27,195 nucleotides of DNA, taken from JBLHGU01 sp047615875. GTDB lineage: Bacteria; Pseudomonadota; Gammaproteobacteria; Arenicellales; CAJQKF01. Position numbers and translations under genes: made by a program. The stretch is from contig JBLHGU010000054.1 in NCBI GenBank assembly GCA_047615875.1, positions 1 to 27,195 on the forward strand, given 5' to 3'. Under the pieces are notes generated by a model, which did no database searches, was not told the DNA's origin, and worked only from the letters and a program-made list of their open reading frames with translations. Of the stretch, positions 7,710 to 16,067 are shown in pieces. Position 1 is the stretch's first letter. Each line of letters starts with the position of its first letter.

Positions 7710-8558
7710 CTAAGAGTCGGAGTTGTCCTGCCGAGCGGCATAATCAAGAAGGCTCTGCCAGTCATCAGCATAGTGCTGCCTGATTCGTTGCAGATCTGCT
7801 GCTTGGATGAGTTCTTCATCGTTGCCCGCTGAAAAGGGTATTAATTTACACAGCAGTAGCAATACATAATTTCTGTACAGTGATAAACGCCTTCGGGTCC
7901 TGTGTGCGAACTGGTGAAAATCGTTTACCTCGGGATCAGAAATTGCCAGTTTTCTGCACAACATTCGCATTTTTATAAGCTGCTGTTCAGAGTAAGATTT
8001 ATGCACCCGGGCACTGGAAATTCGATTTGGGTCTATCGACGCGTCCAGATAATGGGCCAACTTTTTGTTGAAGCTTTCAAGATCCGATTGCAGCTCGTCA
8101 TAGGTCAGAACAAATGCGGGCGTATTTAGATACTCTGAAACTTTGTCGATCATGTCCATGTAAACGAGTTGTTGTTGCTTCCATATTCCTAGATCATTCT
8201 CAATATCTATATAGTCTTTGAAATTTCTTGTGCCACCATTTTTTACATAGCGTCGATAATGAGATGCAATCCATTGGTCATGACGACGAAAAAATAACAA
8301 AACTCTAGCATTGGGATAAAGGCTGGAAATCTCTTTAAGTCGGCGGTCAAGAAACTTCCCACATTCTCTTGATAGCAGTATTCTTGGGTGCTTGCCGCTT
8401 TTTGCCAGTTTCGGATGTTGTCGAAATCTGTTTCGAGGCAAATAGTGAATACCTTCCAGCGCTGGGAAAACACTTTTTTGCAAATAAGTGGAGGCAACCT
8501 TTCCAAGGCCTGCATGGTAAAAAATTTCAACGGTAGGCGGTGCCTGGGGCATGTTCAT
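7710..8558 (-). CDS. Sulfotransferase-like protein (PAPS-dependent family)
   Basis: A 282-residue protein with the two cofactor motifs of the sulfotransferase fold. The 5'-phosphosulfate loop is near residues 14-26 (HAGLGKVASTYLQ). The 3'-phosphate segment is VLLFFRRHDQWIASHYRRYV (about 85-104), with arginine and serine in the expected places. The acceptor is not predictable. The first loop is a variant (GLGKVAST instead of KTGTTS), so activity is less certain than fold. It is divergent from a second sulfotransferase, with about 156 bases between the starts I favour. Start at ATG 8558; a second ATG two codons later is equally possible, and neither has a clear ribosome site. Confidence 0.75.
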   Translation of the reverse strand: MNMPQAPPTVEIFYHAGLGKVASTYLQKSVFPALEGIHYLPRNRFRQHPKLAKSGKHPRILLSRECGKFLDRRLKEISSLYPNARVLLFFRRHDQWIASHYRRYVKNGGTRNFKDYIDIENDLGIWKQQQLVYMDMIDKVSEYLNTPAFVLTYDELQSDLESFNKKLAHYLDASIDPNRISSARVHKSYSEQQLIKMRMLCRKLAISDPEVNDFHQFAHRTRRRLSLYRNYVLLLLCKLIPFSAGNDEELIQAADLQRIRQHYADDWQSLLDYAARQDNSDS

Positions 8559-8649
8559 TATACTTGTGGGAAGATGGCGGATAATACTGGTTTAAAGATT
8601 CCTTTGTCTAATAAGATCTTAACGTCTGTATGGGTAAATAGCCAAACTG

Positions 8650-8678
8650 CTTCCCCCCCCGAAGACTATTGTTATAAT
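8650..8678 (+). promoter_or_regulatory. Candidate promoter with a C8 tract in the spacer
   Basis: A perfect -10 hexamer TATAAT lies at 8673-8678, about 37 bases before the favoured ATG of the forward sulfotransferase. The -35 region expected about 17 bases upstream is poor, and the spacer carries eight consecutive cytosines (8653-8660). Transcription from here would start around 8685 and exclude the earlier in-frame ATG at 8574. No experiment supports it; the call rests on the hexamer and its position. Confidence 0.4.
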
Positions 8679-8714
8679 CAACTTATCACTCGTTCCCGCC
8701 CGACCTTTTTCCCG

Positions 8715-9338
8715 ATGATCATTTCTGACAGCAAAAAATTCGTCTTCGTACATATAGAAAAAGCAGCGGGCACCAGTATTAGGCACGCAATTCTGCCCTA
8801 TGCGTTGCCGCGACCATACTCTACCTGGTTCTCTTTATTAAGGCTCGCAGGGCTTCCTCGAGGTTACCGTAATTACAAGTTTCGTACTCATGCACCAGTG
8901 AATCACCTGATTAGCAGAATGCCCCGGAGTCAGTTTGACAGTTACTTTAAGTTCGCTTTTGTTCGTAACCCATGGGACCGGCTAGTATCAGAATACAATG
9001 CAGCAATAAAAAAGAATAAAAACAGGCGTCACCACAAGATTGGCAAAATGGGCAGTTTTTACGATTTCATTCAGCATGAAATCAATCGGGGAAAGTTCTT
9101 TCAGGAGACAATGCTGGTCGACCGGACAGGTGAACTATGTGTTGACTACGTCGGTCGATTTGAAAATTTAGCAGAAGATTTTTCTCATATATGTAGTCAG
9201 ATAGGTATTGAGAGCACTCTGGATCATGTCAATCGATATGATCATATGCATTACCGAGAATTCTACAACAATGCCAGCCGGGAGTTGGTTGCAATACATT
9301 GGCGACGCGATATTGAAACTTTTGGCTATGAATTCTAG
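8715..9338 (+). CDS. Sulfotransferase family 2 protein
   Basis: From ATG 8715 this is a 207-residue protein starting MIISDSKKFVFVHIEKAAGT. It carries the 5'-phosphosulfate motif FVHIEKAAGTSIRHAI and the 3'-phosphate motif FKFAFVRNPWDRLVSEY, both classic for the Sulfotransfer_2 group that sulfates carbohydrates. It would use PAPS to sulfate a glycan or small acceptor. The frame is open upstream to 8388, with another ATG at 8574, but the family begins just before the FVHIEKAAG strand. A TATAAT box also lies between the two starts, so I chose 8715. It is the first gene of a probable operon with the EEP hydrolase (21 bases apart) and the metallophosphoesterase. Confidence 0.85.
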   Translation: MIISDSKKFVFVHIEKAAGTSIRHAILPYALPRPYSTWFSLLRLAGLPRGYRNYKFRTHAPVNHLISRMPRSQFDSYFKFAFVRNPWDRLVSEYNAAIKKNKNRRHHKIGKMGSFYDFIQHEINRGKFFQETMLVDRTGELCVDYVGRFENLAEDFSHICSQIGIESTLDHVNRYDHMHYREFYNNASRELVAIHWRRDIETFGYEF

Positions 9339-9359
9339 AACTTTTGTACGGCTTTTTTC

Positions 9360-10175
9360 GTGACTATTTTGTTGCTGGCTATGTGCGTAGTTTTTTTTGC
9401 AATTTTGCTATGGATGATTTCCCGCAAGCGGCCAATCCATGCTCACCATGGCAATGGTCTTCAAGACCCCATAGACTCGAAACAAGATAGCCCAGGTGAC
9501 TCGCTGGTTATCGGTAGTTTCAATATGCATCGCGCTCGTGGTGCAGACGGAAAGAAAAATATTGAAAGGATCGCGCAACAGATTAAAGATGCAGATCTAG
9601 TCGGGCTCTATGAAGTGGAGGGACCGCTGTCATGGTGGCGCAAGAGCCAGTCGGAAAATATAGCCGAAATAATCAACTGCGGCTGGTTATTTGTGCCCAC
9701 ACAGAGACGTTGGCTACAGCATGACCGAGGTAATGCAATAGTTAGCCGAAGGGAAATTTCAGATTGGTATATTGAACCCCTGGTTGATAGCACAGGGAGA
9801 AGACCAAGGGCGCTTTTAGAATCACAAATAAGTTGGTGTGGGATTGAAATTCGCTTACTGGTAGTACATATGTCCAGGCATGTTGATCAAGAAGTACAGT
9901 TTGCGCGAATTATGGATCGTTTTCTTGCCTGTAGGCATGCAATCTTAATTGGCGATCTGAATGTTAACCGTGAATTTTTACCCTTGAAGAACCTACTTGA
10001 TAACAATCGTGCTGACGATGCCATTGGAAAATGCCTAACAGGTTTAGATGATGAGAACCGAATCGACTGGATTCTTACCCGTGGACTGCAGATTGTTGAC
10101 GGTGGCGTAAAGGACGAAGGAGCATCCGATCATCCTTATTTCTGGGTCGCAGTTGGAGAACCTGATGCAGCGTAG
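9360..10175 (+). CDS. Endonuclease/exonuclease/phosphatase (EEP) family hydrolase, membrane-anchored
   Basis: A 271-residue protein whose first 22 residues form one hydrophobic segment (TILLLAMCVVFFAILLWMI), so the catalytic domain is probably tethered at the membrane. All EEP motifs are present: SFNMHRA (Asn), LYEVEGP (catalytic Glu), VVHMSRH, GDLNVN (Asp/Asn) and SDHPYFWV (Asp-His). The substrate could be a nucleic acid, a lipid phosphate or another phosphodiester. GTG 9360 is the likely start; ATG 9381 would shorten the anchor. Neither shows a strong ribosome site. The 3' end overlaps the metallophosphoesterase start by 11 bases, so the two phosphoesterases are probably co-translated. Confidence 0.85.
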   Translation: MTILLLAMCVVFFAILLWMISRKRPIHAHHGNGLQDPIDSKQDSPGDSLVIGSFNMHRARGADGKKNIERIAQQIKDADLVGLYEVEGPLSWWRKSQSENIAEIINCGWLFVPTQRRWLQHDRGNAIVSRREISDWYIEPLVDSTGRRPRALLESQISWCGIEIRLLVVHMSRHVDQEVQFARIMDRFLACRHAILIGDLNVNREFLPLKNLLDNNRADDAIGKCLTGLDDENRIDWILTRGLQIVDGGVKDEGASDHPYFWVAVGEPDAA

Positions 10176-11400
10176 AGATCTGCTTAAATCAATCGGAGTA
10201 ATTGGTGGCGTATGGGCACTTGCCGGCGGGCTGGATGCCTATGTGAGAGGCGTGCGTTTTCCTAATTTGCAGGGTGAGCCAGATTCTCGACCGACCCACC
10301 TAGATTGGATGGAACCTGATTTACAACTCGATCTCGAGGGCGCATTTATTCAAAATGTTGAGCGCCTGGGTGCCGGTCTGAGAATTGAAATCAGGGCATT
10401 TGTTCCAGAACCGCAAATTAGCTTTTCTGCAGAAGATACCCAGTCCCACCAGATTCTAGTGCATAACATTTCCCACCAGGCAGGTTTAGAGAGTGGCGAC
10501 ATAACCCTGCTGGGTTATTCTGAATCCGCGCCTACCAGCCGTGTTATTGACCTACAATTACCAGCTGGTCAGCACAACTTAAAGTGGCGTGTTCCGTTTA
10601 CTTCAAGCTTTCGCTTCACCACAATTGGTGACAGTGGTGGGGGTTCTGAATTGGCCTGGTGTCTGCAACGTTCTGAGGAGCTCGGTGCTGATTTCGTACT
10701 GCACGCCGGAGATATCTATTATGACGAAAATGATTTTAATAAGATCTCTGGAGTATTGCAGGCGTCACCTTTGCCCATTTATGCCGCTATCGGTAATCAT
10801 GATTTTCATGGTGGTGGTGTAGATATTCATCTAAATTTTACTCAGGAAATTGGGCCGAGAAATTTTTACTTTCGTCTTGATAACACCGTTTTTGTCAGTT
10901 TTGATACGGCAGCATCGACCTGGCCGGTGGATCATGGTGATCGAGCCGCGTTGTTTGAGAAATTGAATAGCTTAGAGGAACCGGTCAAGCAATGGGTTTT
11001 ATTAACGCATCGGCCAATTCACGATCCCCGCTACGCAGCAGATTCAAAAAAATCTCATACGGTTTCTGATTTCGAAAAAGATTGGTTGTTGAAACAGCTA
11101 AAGCAATTAGACCCACAACCAGAATTGCTGGCGGGCCACATACACATTGCGGCAGAACACTTAGAAGATGGCTTGAAGACTTATATTAGTGGCGACGGAC
11201 TCGGTAGCCGAGACCTCGTGTCGGGCGGACGTGTTGCGCGTATCTTACTGGGAGAGAAGGGAATTGATAGCAAAGTAAATTACGATTGGCAGCCGCTAAA
11301 TATGCCCTACGAATATTATTGTCACGGGAAAAATCTTGGAGTTCTTGCGAAATCGGGAAAGTCCGCGCCGGATGAAGCCTTTGGTGCGCAGTGTGGTTGA
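10165..11400 (+). CDS. Metallophosphoesterase with Tat-like signal
   Basis: A 411-residue calcineurin-like phosphoesterase. ATG 10165 is preferred over the upstream TTG (10153) because GGAGAA lies just before it. The N-terminus MQRRDLLKSIG, followed by a hydrophobic stretch, resembles a twin-arginine signal, which would suit export after metal loading. Metal-binding motifs are in order: IGDSGGG (about 152), HAGDIYY (about 178), AIGNHDF (about 208), LTHRPIHD and AGHIHIA. The first motif reads GDSG where GDxH is usual, as in several secreted members. The region before the catalytic domain looks like a beta-rich N-terminal domain, as in purple acid phosphatase-like proteins. It overlaps both neighbours in the operon. 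The substrate is unknown. Confidence 0.85.
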   Translation: MQRRDLLKSIGVIGGVWALAGGLDAYVRGVRFPNLQGEPDSRPTHLDWMEPDLQLDLEGAFIQNVERLGAGLRIEIRAFVPEPQISFSAEDTQSHQILVHNISHQAGLESGDITLLGYSESAPTSRVIDLQLPAGQHNLKWRVPFTSSFRFTTIGDSGGGSELAWCLQRSEELGADFVLHAGDIYYDENDFNKISGVLQASPLPIYAAIGNHDFHGGGVDIHLNFTQEIGPRNFYFRLDNTVFVSFDTAASTWPVDHGDRAALFEKLNSLEEPVKQWVLLTHRPIHDPRYAADSKKSHTVSDFEKDWLLKQLKQLDPQPELLAGHIHIAAEHLEDGLKTYISGDGLGSRDLVSGGRVARILLGEKGIDSKVNYDWQPLNMPYEYYCHGKNLGVLAKSGKSAPDEAFGAQCG

Positions 11401-12295
11401 GTCGAATATCACCTCTAAATCTGTCGTTATCCTTGGTGCTGGTAGAGTGGGTGTATCGATAGGCTATTTGCTAAGCCAGAAAAATTATAAGGTAACGTTT
11501 TTAGCCAGAGATATAGAACGTACAACGGCTTTGCTAGCGAATGTGAGTATGGATGCTTCCGTTAAGAACTATGAGCAATACTCAACTCCAGTAGAAACTT
11601 TGTTGCTGACAGTAAACGATGATGCGATTACCCCGGTCTGTGATGCGATTGTCGATCGTGGGTTGGTTACCGCTGCATCTCGGATTATTCATTTTAGTGG
11701 TGCGCAATCCAGTGAGGTCCTGAAAAGTGCCAGTATTGTAGGTGCGTTGACAGCATCATTGCACCCATTACAAACCCTGCCAGATGTGCTAGACGGTATT
11801 CGCTTGCTGCCTGGTTCTCACTGGTTTTATGAAGGGCATGCTGGGCTGGATGATTTTTCTGCCAGCCTGGTAAATATGCTCGGTGGGCAACTTCACAGAA
11901 TTAAAACCGCAAGTAAACCTCTGTATCACGCCAGTGCCGTGCTTGCCTCGAATTATCTCACCGCCATTTTGGATGCGGCATTGAAGTGCGCAGCCCAGGC
12001 TGGACTTACGCAGCAACAAATCATGCCGGCGTTGCTGCCATTAATTATAGGTACTATTGAGAATGTGGCAGAAAAGGGCGCAGCAAAGGCTCTAACGGGT
12101 CCTATAGCTCGCGCAGATATCGCCACGGTCGAACAACACCTGAAGCATTTGGAAATTCTGCCAGACGTAGACCAGCTTTATCGAAACCTTGGTTTATATA
12201 CCGCAGATTTAGCACGTGATAGTAATATAATTAGTGATCAGGATACCGCACAGTTAAGCCAACTATTGAACCGGGATAAGCCTGGGTCGAGCTAA
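11372..12295 (+). CDS. Rossmann-like domain / DUF2520 protein
   Basis: The protein has an N-terminal nucleotide-binding fold (VVILGAGRVGVSIGYLLSQ, a GxGxxG motif). The all-helical DUF2520 domain follows, with SLHPLQTLPD, ASNYLTAILDAA and ALTGPIARAD, the last being the family's signature. Total about 307 residues from ATG 11372, the usual length. The group resembles pyrroline-5-carboxylate or ketopantoate reductases, but its reaction is not established. The start lies inside the end of the metallophosphoesterase gene. A TTG at 11336 or GTG at 11393 are alternatives, and no clear ribosome site decides. It is the last gene of the forward operon. Confidence 0.85.
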   Translation: MKPLVRSVVESNITSKSVVILGAGRVGVSIGYLLSQKNYKVTFLARDIERTTALLANVSMDASVKNYEQYSTPVETLLLTVNDDAITPVCDAIVDRGLVTAASRIIHFSGAQSSEVLKSASIVGALTASLHPLQTLPDVLDGIRLLPGSHWFYEGHAGLDDFSASLVNMLGGQLHRIKTASKPLYHASAVLASNYLTAILDAALKCAAQAGLTQQQIMPALLPLIIGTIENVAEKGAAKALTGPIARADIATVEQHLKHLEILPDVDQLYRNLGLYTADLARDSNIISDQDTAQLSQLLNRDKPGSS

Positions 12296-12445
12296 TTAAA
12301 ACTGTTGCAAACACTTGAAAATAAGCAATAAAACCCTATATCAAGTCTGGAAAAAAACAGCTCACGGTGATTTGAACCGAGTTGTTGAAAATAAATCATT
12401 TCTCGCCACTTTGGCGTCAACTAATTTGAAACAGAGCAGTAAATC

Positions 12446-13378
12446 GTGAAATTTATAGACTACTACAAAGTTCTGGGCGTCGACGAAAGTGCGGATACTG
12501 CTGATATTAAGAAAGCCTATCGACGTTTGGCACGCAAATATCACCCGGATGTGAGTAAAGAAGCTGGAGCGGAAGAGAAATTCAAACGACTCAACGAAGC
12601 CAACGAAGCACTAAAGGATCCCCAACGCCGAGCTGAATACGATGAGCTAAAACGCTACGGTGGAACAGGCGGCGAATTTCGCCCGCCCCCAGGTTGGCAG
12701 CCACGTGGTGGTGCCCGGGGAGCGAGCAGGGGTGGCCCGCAGGCGGATGAGTTTAGTGATTTTTTCTCCTCAATTTTTGGTGGTGCGGGAGGGCATGGCG
12801 GTGGACAAGGCGGATTTGGTTTTAATCCCGGTGATTCTCATGGCAGGGCTCAGGCGCCAAAACCCAGTGTTCTGCAAATCGAAGTAGATCTGGACGATTC
12901 TTTCCATGGTGCACAAAGACGGCTTTCTCTGCGTGATCCAGGTACTGGAAGCAGCCGTTCTCTGGATGTAAAAATTCCCCAGGGTGTGACTGATGGTCAG
13001 AAGATTCGTTTGAAAGGGCAAGGTAGTAACGGAGCCGATTTATTGCTTGAAATCACCCTTAAGCCGCACCGTTTCTATAAGCGAGATGGTAAAAACCTGT
13101 CTTTAACTCTACCCGTCGCGCCATGGGAGGTGGCATTGGGTGGTGAGGTGGCTGTGCCGACCATGGATGGCGTCGTTAACCTTAAAATACCCGCCGGCTC
13201 AAAAGCGGGTCGAAAAATGCGTTTGAAAGGCAAAGGCTTACCCGGTTCTCCACCTGGTGATCAAATTGTTGAGTTGCAAATTACTTTGCCGGAACAATTC
13301 GATGAAGAAAGTCTGGAGTTAATGCAGAAGCTACGCGATAGCATGGAATTTAATCCGCGTGCTGGAATCGGTGTGTAA
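12446..13378 (+). CDS. cbpA: CbpA-type DnaJ co-chaperone (curved DNA-binding protein)
   Basis: A 310-residue co-chaperone that stimulates DnaK and, in E. coli, also binds curved DNA. The J-domain is at residues 5-70 with the HPD tripeptide in RKYHPDVS. A glycine-rich linker (about 71-135, with repeated GGxGG) follows. The two C-terminal beta domains start near LQIEVDLDDSFHGAQRRLSL and include DGQKIRLKGQG and AGRKMRLKGKGLPG. There is no zinc-finger domain, which separates CbpA from DnaJ. The start is GTG at 12446, giving MKFIDYYKVLGV, as in the family; the ribosome site is weak. It is followed by a strong hairpin and the convergent ETF-QO gene. No CbpM partner is visible. Confidence 0.93.
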   Translation: MKFIDYYKVLGVDESADTADIKKAYRRLARKYHPDVSKEAGAEEKFKRLNEANEALKDPQRRAEYDELKRYGGTGGEFRPPPGWQPRGGARGASRGGPQADEFSDFFSSIFGGAGGHGGGQGGFGFNPGDSHGRAQAPKPSVLQIEVDLDDSFHGAQRRLSLRDPGTGSSRSLDVKIPQGVTDGQKIRLKGQGSNGADLLLEITLKPHRFYKRDGKNLSLTLPVAPWEVALGGEVAVPTMDGVVNLKIPAGSKAGRKMRLKGKGLPGSPPGDQIVELQITLPEQFDEESLELMQKLRDSMEFNPRAGIGV

Positions 13379-13386
13379 TGTTATTC

Positions 13387-13412
13387 AATTGCCCTCAATC
13401 ATGAGGGCAATT
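13387..13412. terminator. Bidirectional hairpin between cbpA and ETF-QO
   Basis: Perfect 10-bp inverted repeat AATTGCCCTC (13387-13396) and GAGGGCAATT (13403-13412) with a 6-base loop. It lies in the 51-base gap between two convergent genes, which is the expected place for a shared terminator. Neither side has a long T run, so efficiency is uncertain. Confidence 0.7.
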
Positions 13413-13429
13413 AATAGGCCAGTTAAAGC

Positions 13430-15103
13430 TTACATCGCAGGATAAGAAGGACCACCGCCACCTTCGGGAACCACCCAGGTAATATTTTGGCTGGGGTCCT
13501 TGATGTCACAGGTTTTACAGTGGATGCAATTCTGTGCATTGATCTGAAACTTCTTACCGCCTGCATCCTCCACAACTTCATAAACCCCTGCTGGGCAATA
13601 GCGCTGGGCTGGTTCATTCCATTTCGGATAGTTAGTTTGCATCGGAATAGCGTCATCCGATAGCTGCAGATGGACAGGCTGATCTTCTTCGTGAAAAGTA
13701 TTACTTAAGGCCACGGAGCTCAACTTATCGAAAGTCAGTTTGCCATCGGCTTTGGGATAATCAATTTTCCTACAAGAATCTGCAGACTGCATCTGGGCAT
13801 GATCGATGCTATGGTCACGCAAGGTCACTGGCAGCTTGCCGGCAAATATATTCTGATCGACAAAATTAAATCCGCCGCCGAGATAGGGGCCGAATTTATG
13901 CAGCGCCGGACCAAAATTTCGCGACCGTTGTAGTTCATCCCATAACCATGATTGTTTCAGATTGTCTTCATAATTGGTGGGGTTGATGGTGCCTTCAGAC
14001 CCATCAGACAGCGAACCAAACAAGGTTTCAGCGGCCAACATGCCAGATTTCATGGCGGTGTGAGTGCCTTTAATTTTGGAGAAATTCAGGGTGCCGGCAT
14101 CGCAGCCTATGATCAGTCCGCCGGGCATATGCATGCGGGGCAGGGCATTGAAACCACCTTTGGTGATCGCCCGTGCGCCATATCCTATGCGTTTGCCACC
14201 TTCAAGATATTTGCTAATTTCTGGGTGAGTTTTAAATTTCTGCAACTCGTCGAATGTAGACAAATGCGGATTAGAATAATTTAGATCAATGATTAGTCCC
14301 ATGGTGACCTGATTATTCTCCAGGTGATAGAGAAACCAGCCACCAGAACTACCACTTTCAGATAACGGCCAGCCAGCACCGTGGATAACTAAACCCGGTT
14401 TATGTTTCGATTCGTCTATCTCCCATAATTCCTTAAGCCCGATGCCATAGTGTTGTGGATCAGCATCGGCATCCAGGTTGAATTTAGAGATTAACTGCTT
14501 ACCCAGGTGCCCACGGCAGCCTTCAGCAAAAATAGTACAACGGGCATGTAATTCCATGCCAGGCTCAAAGGTATCCTTGTGTTTGCCGTCTTTATCAACG
14601 CCCATATTAGATGTTGCTACACCTTTTATACTGCCATCTTCGTGATACAGAATTTCCGATGCCGGAAAACCTGGATAGACATCAACGCCCAAAGTTTCGG
14701 CCTGTTCGCCCAGCCAGCGCACCACATTTCCAAGGCTTACAACATAATTGCCATTGTTGTGCATGGTTTTAGGTACCAGTGCATTGGGAACTTTTGTGGC
14801 TTTCTGGCTATCGCGTAGGAAAAATACTTCGTCGGCTGTAACTTCTGTATGCAGCGGAGCGCCGTTTTCTTTCCAGTTTGGTAGCAACTCATCTAGAGCT
14901 CGGGTCTGAATCACTGCGCCAGATAGAATGTGAGCGCCTACTTCAGAGCCTTTTTCAAGCACGACAATCATTAATTCCTGGCCTTTTTCCTGGGCCAGTT
15001 GTTGCAGACGAATTGCAGTAGATAGTCCGGCGGGACCACCACCGACAATCACCACATCGACTTCCATTGATTCGCGTTGAATCTCAGTATCAGAATCTGA
15101 CAT
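13430..15103 (-). CDS. Electron transfer flavoprotein-ubiquinone oxidoreductase (ETF-QO)
   Basis: A 557-residue inner-membrane-associated iron-sulfur flavoprotein that passes electrons from ETF (fed by acyl-CoA dehydrogenases) to ubiquinone. The FAD-binding motif is VVIVGGGPAGLSTAIRL near residue 16, with a second FAD segment at LIIGCDAGTLNFSKIKG. The C-terminal [4Fe-4S] cluster cysteines are in YCPAGVYE and INAQNCIHCKTCDIKDPSQN. The start is ATG 15103 (MSDSDTEIQ), with GAAGAG upstream; the frame stays open further up but without family similarity. The neighbouring HSD10-like dehydrogenase and acyl-CoA ligase fit a beta-oxidation-type role. It is divergent from the SDR gene, so a shared promoter region lies at 15104-15247. 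Confidence 0.95.
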   Translation of the reverse strand: MSDSDTEIQRESMEVDVVIVGGGPAGLSTAIRLQQLAQEKGQELMIVVLEKGSEVGAHILSGAVIQTRALDELLPNWKENGAPLHTEVTADEVFFLRDSQKATKVPNALVPKTMHNNGNYVVSLGNVVRWLGEQAETLGVDVYPGFPASEILYHEDGSIKGVATSNMGVDKDGKHKDTFEPGMELHARCTIFAEGCRGHLGKQLISKFNLDADADPQHYGIGLKELWEIDESKHKPGLVIHGAGWPLSESGSSGGWFLYHLENNQVTMGLIIDLNYSNPHLSTFDELQKFKTHPEISKYLEGGKRIGYGARAITKGGFNALPRMHMPGGLIIGCDAGTLNFSKIKGTHTAMKSGMLAAETLFGSLSDGSEGTINPTNYEDNLKQSWLWDELQRSRNFGPALHKFGPYLGGGFNFVDQNIFAGKLPVTLRDHSIDHAQMQSADSCRKIDYPKADGKLTFDKLSSVALSNTFHEEDQPVHLQLSDDAIPMQTNYPKWNEPAQRYCPAGVYEVVEDAGGKKFQINAQNCIHCKTCDIKDPSQNITWVVPEGGGGPSYPAM

Positions 15104-15247
15104 AGTTCGTACTCTTCGGGTATGTTGGGCTGGGCGCAATGTAACGGGTTTAAAAATAATGAAATTTTCCGTTTGCGCCACTTTATGATGCAATAATTCG
15201 CGAAATATACACGGTTTTTACATTTCTATTAATGGGGTAACACTTAA

Positions 15248-16012
15248 ATGCAGCTTGAAGGTCAAACCGCAATCATTACTGGTGCCAGTTCTGGCATGGG
15301 AGCAGCCACTGCTCAATACCTGAGTCAACACGGTGTCAAAGTGGGTCTTTTGGATATAAATAGGCAAGCGTTGGAGTCTGTAGCGGAGCTGACTGGAGGT
15401 CTAGCGGTGAGCTGCAATGTGACCAGTGGTGCGGATATGGAGTCTGCAGTGGCAGAGGTTACCGAAAAACTCGGGTTGGCCAGAATACTGGTATGTTGCG
15501 CAGGTATTGCCCCAGCAAAGCGCATCGTTGGTCGCGATGGGCCAATGGATCTTGAAGCCTTCCGACAGGTTATCGAGGTAAATTTGATTGGCACATTCAA
15601 TGCCATGCGAGTGTCTGCCACGGCTATGACAACTGCCGAGCCGGTAACAGAAAGTGGAGAGCGCGGTGTGATTATCAATACCGCGTCGGTTGCAGCCTAT
15701 GAGGGGCAAATTGGTCAAGCCGCCTATGCATCGTCGAAGGCCGGCATCGTCGGATTGACGTTGCCGGCAGCTCGCGAGTTTTCCCGCTTTGGCGTTCGGG
15801 TTATGACGATAGCGCCGGGTCTTATTGGTACGCCCATGTTGATGGGCATGCCAGAGGAGGTCCAGGACAGGCTGGCCGCCTCTGTGCCGTTCCCGAAAAG
15901 ATTTGGTCAACCAGAAGAATACGCCCGGTTGGTCGAGCATATTATTACCAATGAAATGCTTAACGGCGATGTTATTCGACTGGATGGTGCAATTCGCCTT
16001 CAACCAACTTAA
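15248..16012 (+). CDS. Short-chain dehydrogenase, 3-hydroxyacyl-CoA dehydrogenase type 2-like (HSD10-like)
   Basis: A 254-residue SDR that would oxidise the 3-hydroxy group of an acyl-CoA or related substrate with NAD. The nucleotide motif is TGASSGMGAA (about 12-21), with LLDIN after beta 2, pointing to NAD rather than NADP. The usual NNAG appears as CCAG (VCCAGIAPA), a known type of variation. The catalytic YASSK is near residue 159-163, with the serine in INTASVAAYEG. TIAPGLIGTPM after the active site and the KRFGQPEEYARLV ending match the HSD10 group used in branched-chain and fatty acid oxidation. It faces the acyl-CoA ligase across a hairpin terminator. Confidence 0.88.
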   Translation: MQLEGQTAIITGASSGMGAATAQYLSQHGVKVGLLDINRQALESVAELTGGLAVSCNVTSGADMESAVAEVTEKLGLARILVCCAGIAPAKRIVGRDGPMDLEAFRQVIEVNLIGTFNAMRVSATAMTTAEPVTESGERGVIINTASVAAYEGQIGQAAYASSKAGIVGLTLPAAREFSRFGVRVMTIAPGLIGTPMLMGMPEEVQDRLAASVPFPKRFGQPEEYARLVEHIITNEMLNGDVIRLDGAIRLQPT

Positions 16013-16032
16013 AAAATAGCTAAAAGGCTTAC

Positions 16033-16057
16033 GGCAAAGGTGTGTGGCACCTTTGCC
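16033..16057. terminator. Hairpin terminator between convergent SDR and acyl-CoA ligase genes
   Basis: Perfect 10-bp stem GGCAAAGGTG (16033-16042) and CACCTTTGCC (16048-16057) with a 5-base loop, in the 55-base convergent gap. Reading the minus strand, T-rich sequence follows several bases later, so it may serve the ligase gene best. Confidence 0.7.
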
Positions 16058-16067
16058 AGGCGAACGG

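Noticed and set aside
15401..16003. 200-codon reading frame opposite the SDR gene
   Set aside because: It is the antisense shadow of a well-supported dehydrogenase and shows low-complexity His/Arg/Cys-rich translation without a ribosome site.
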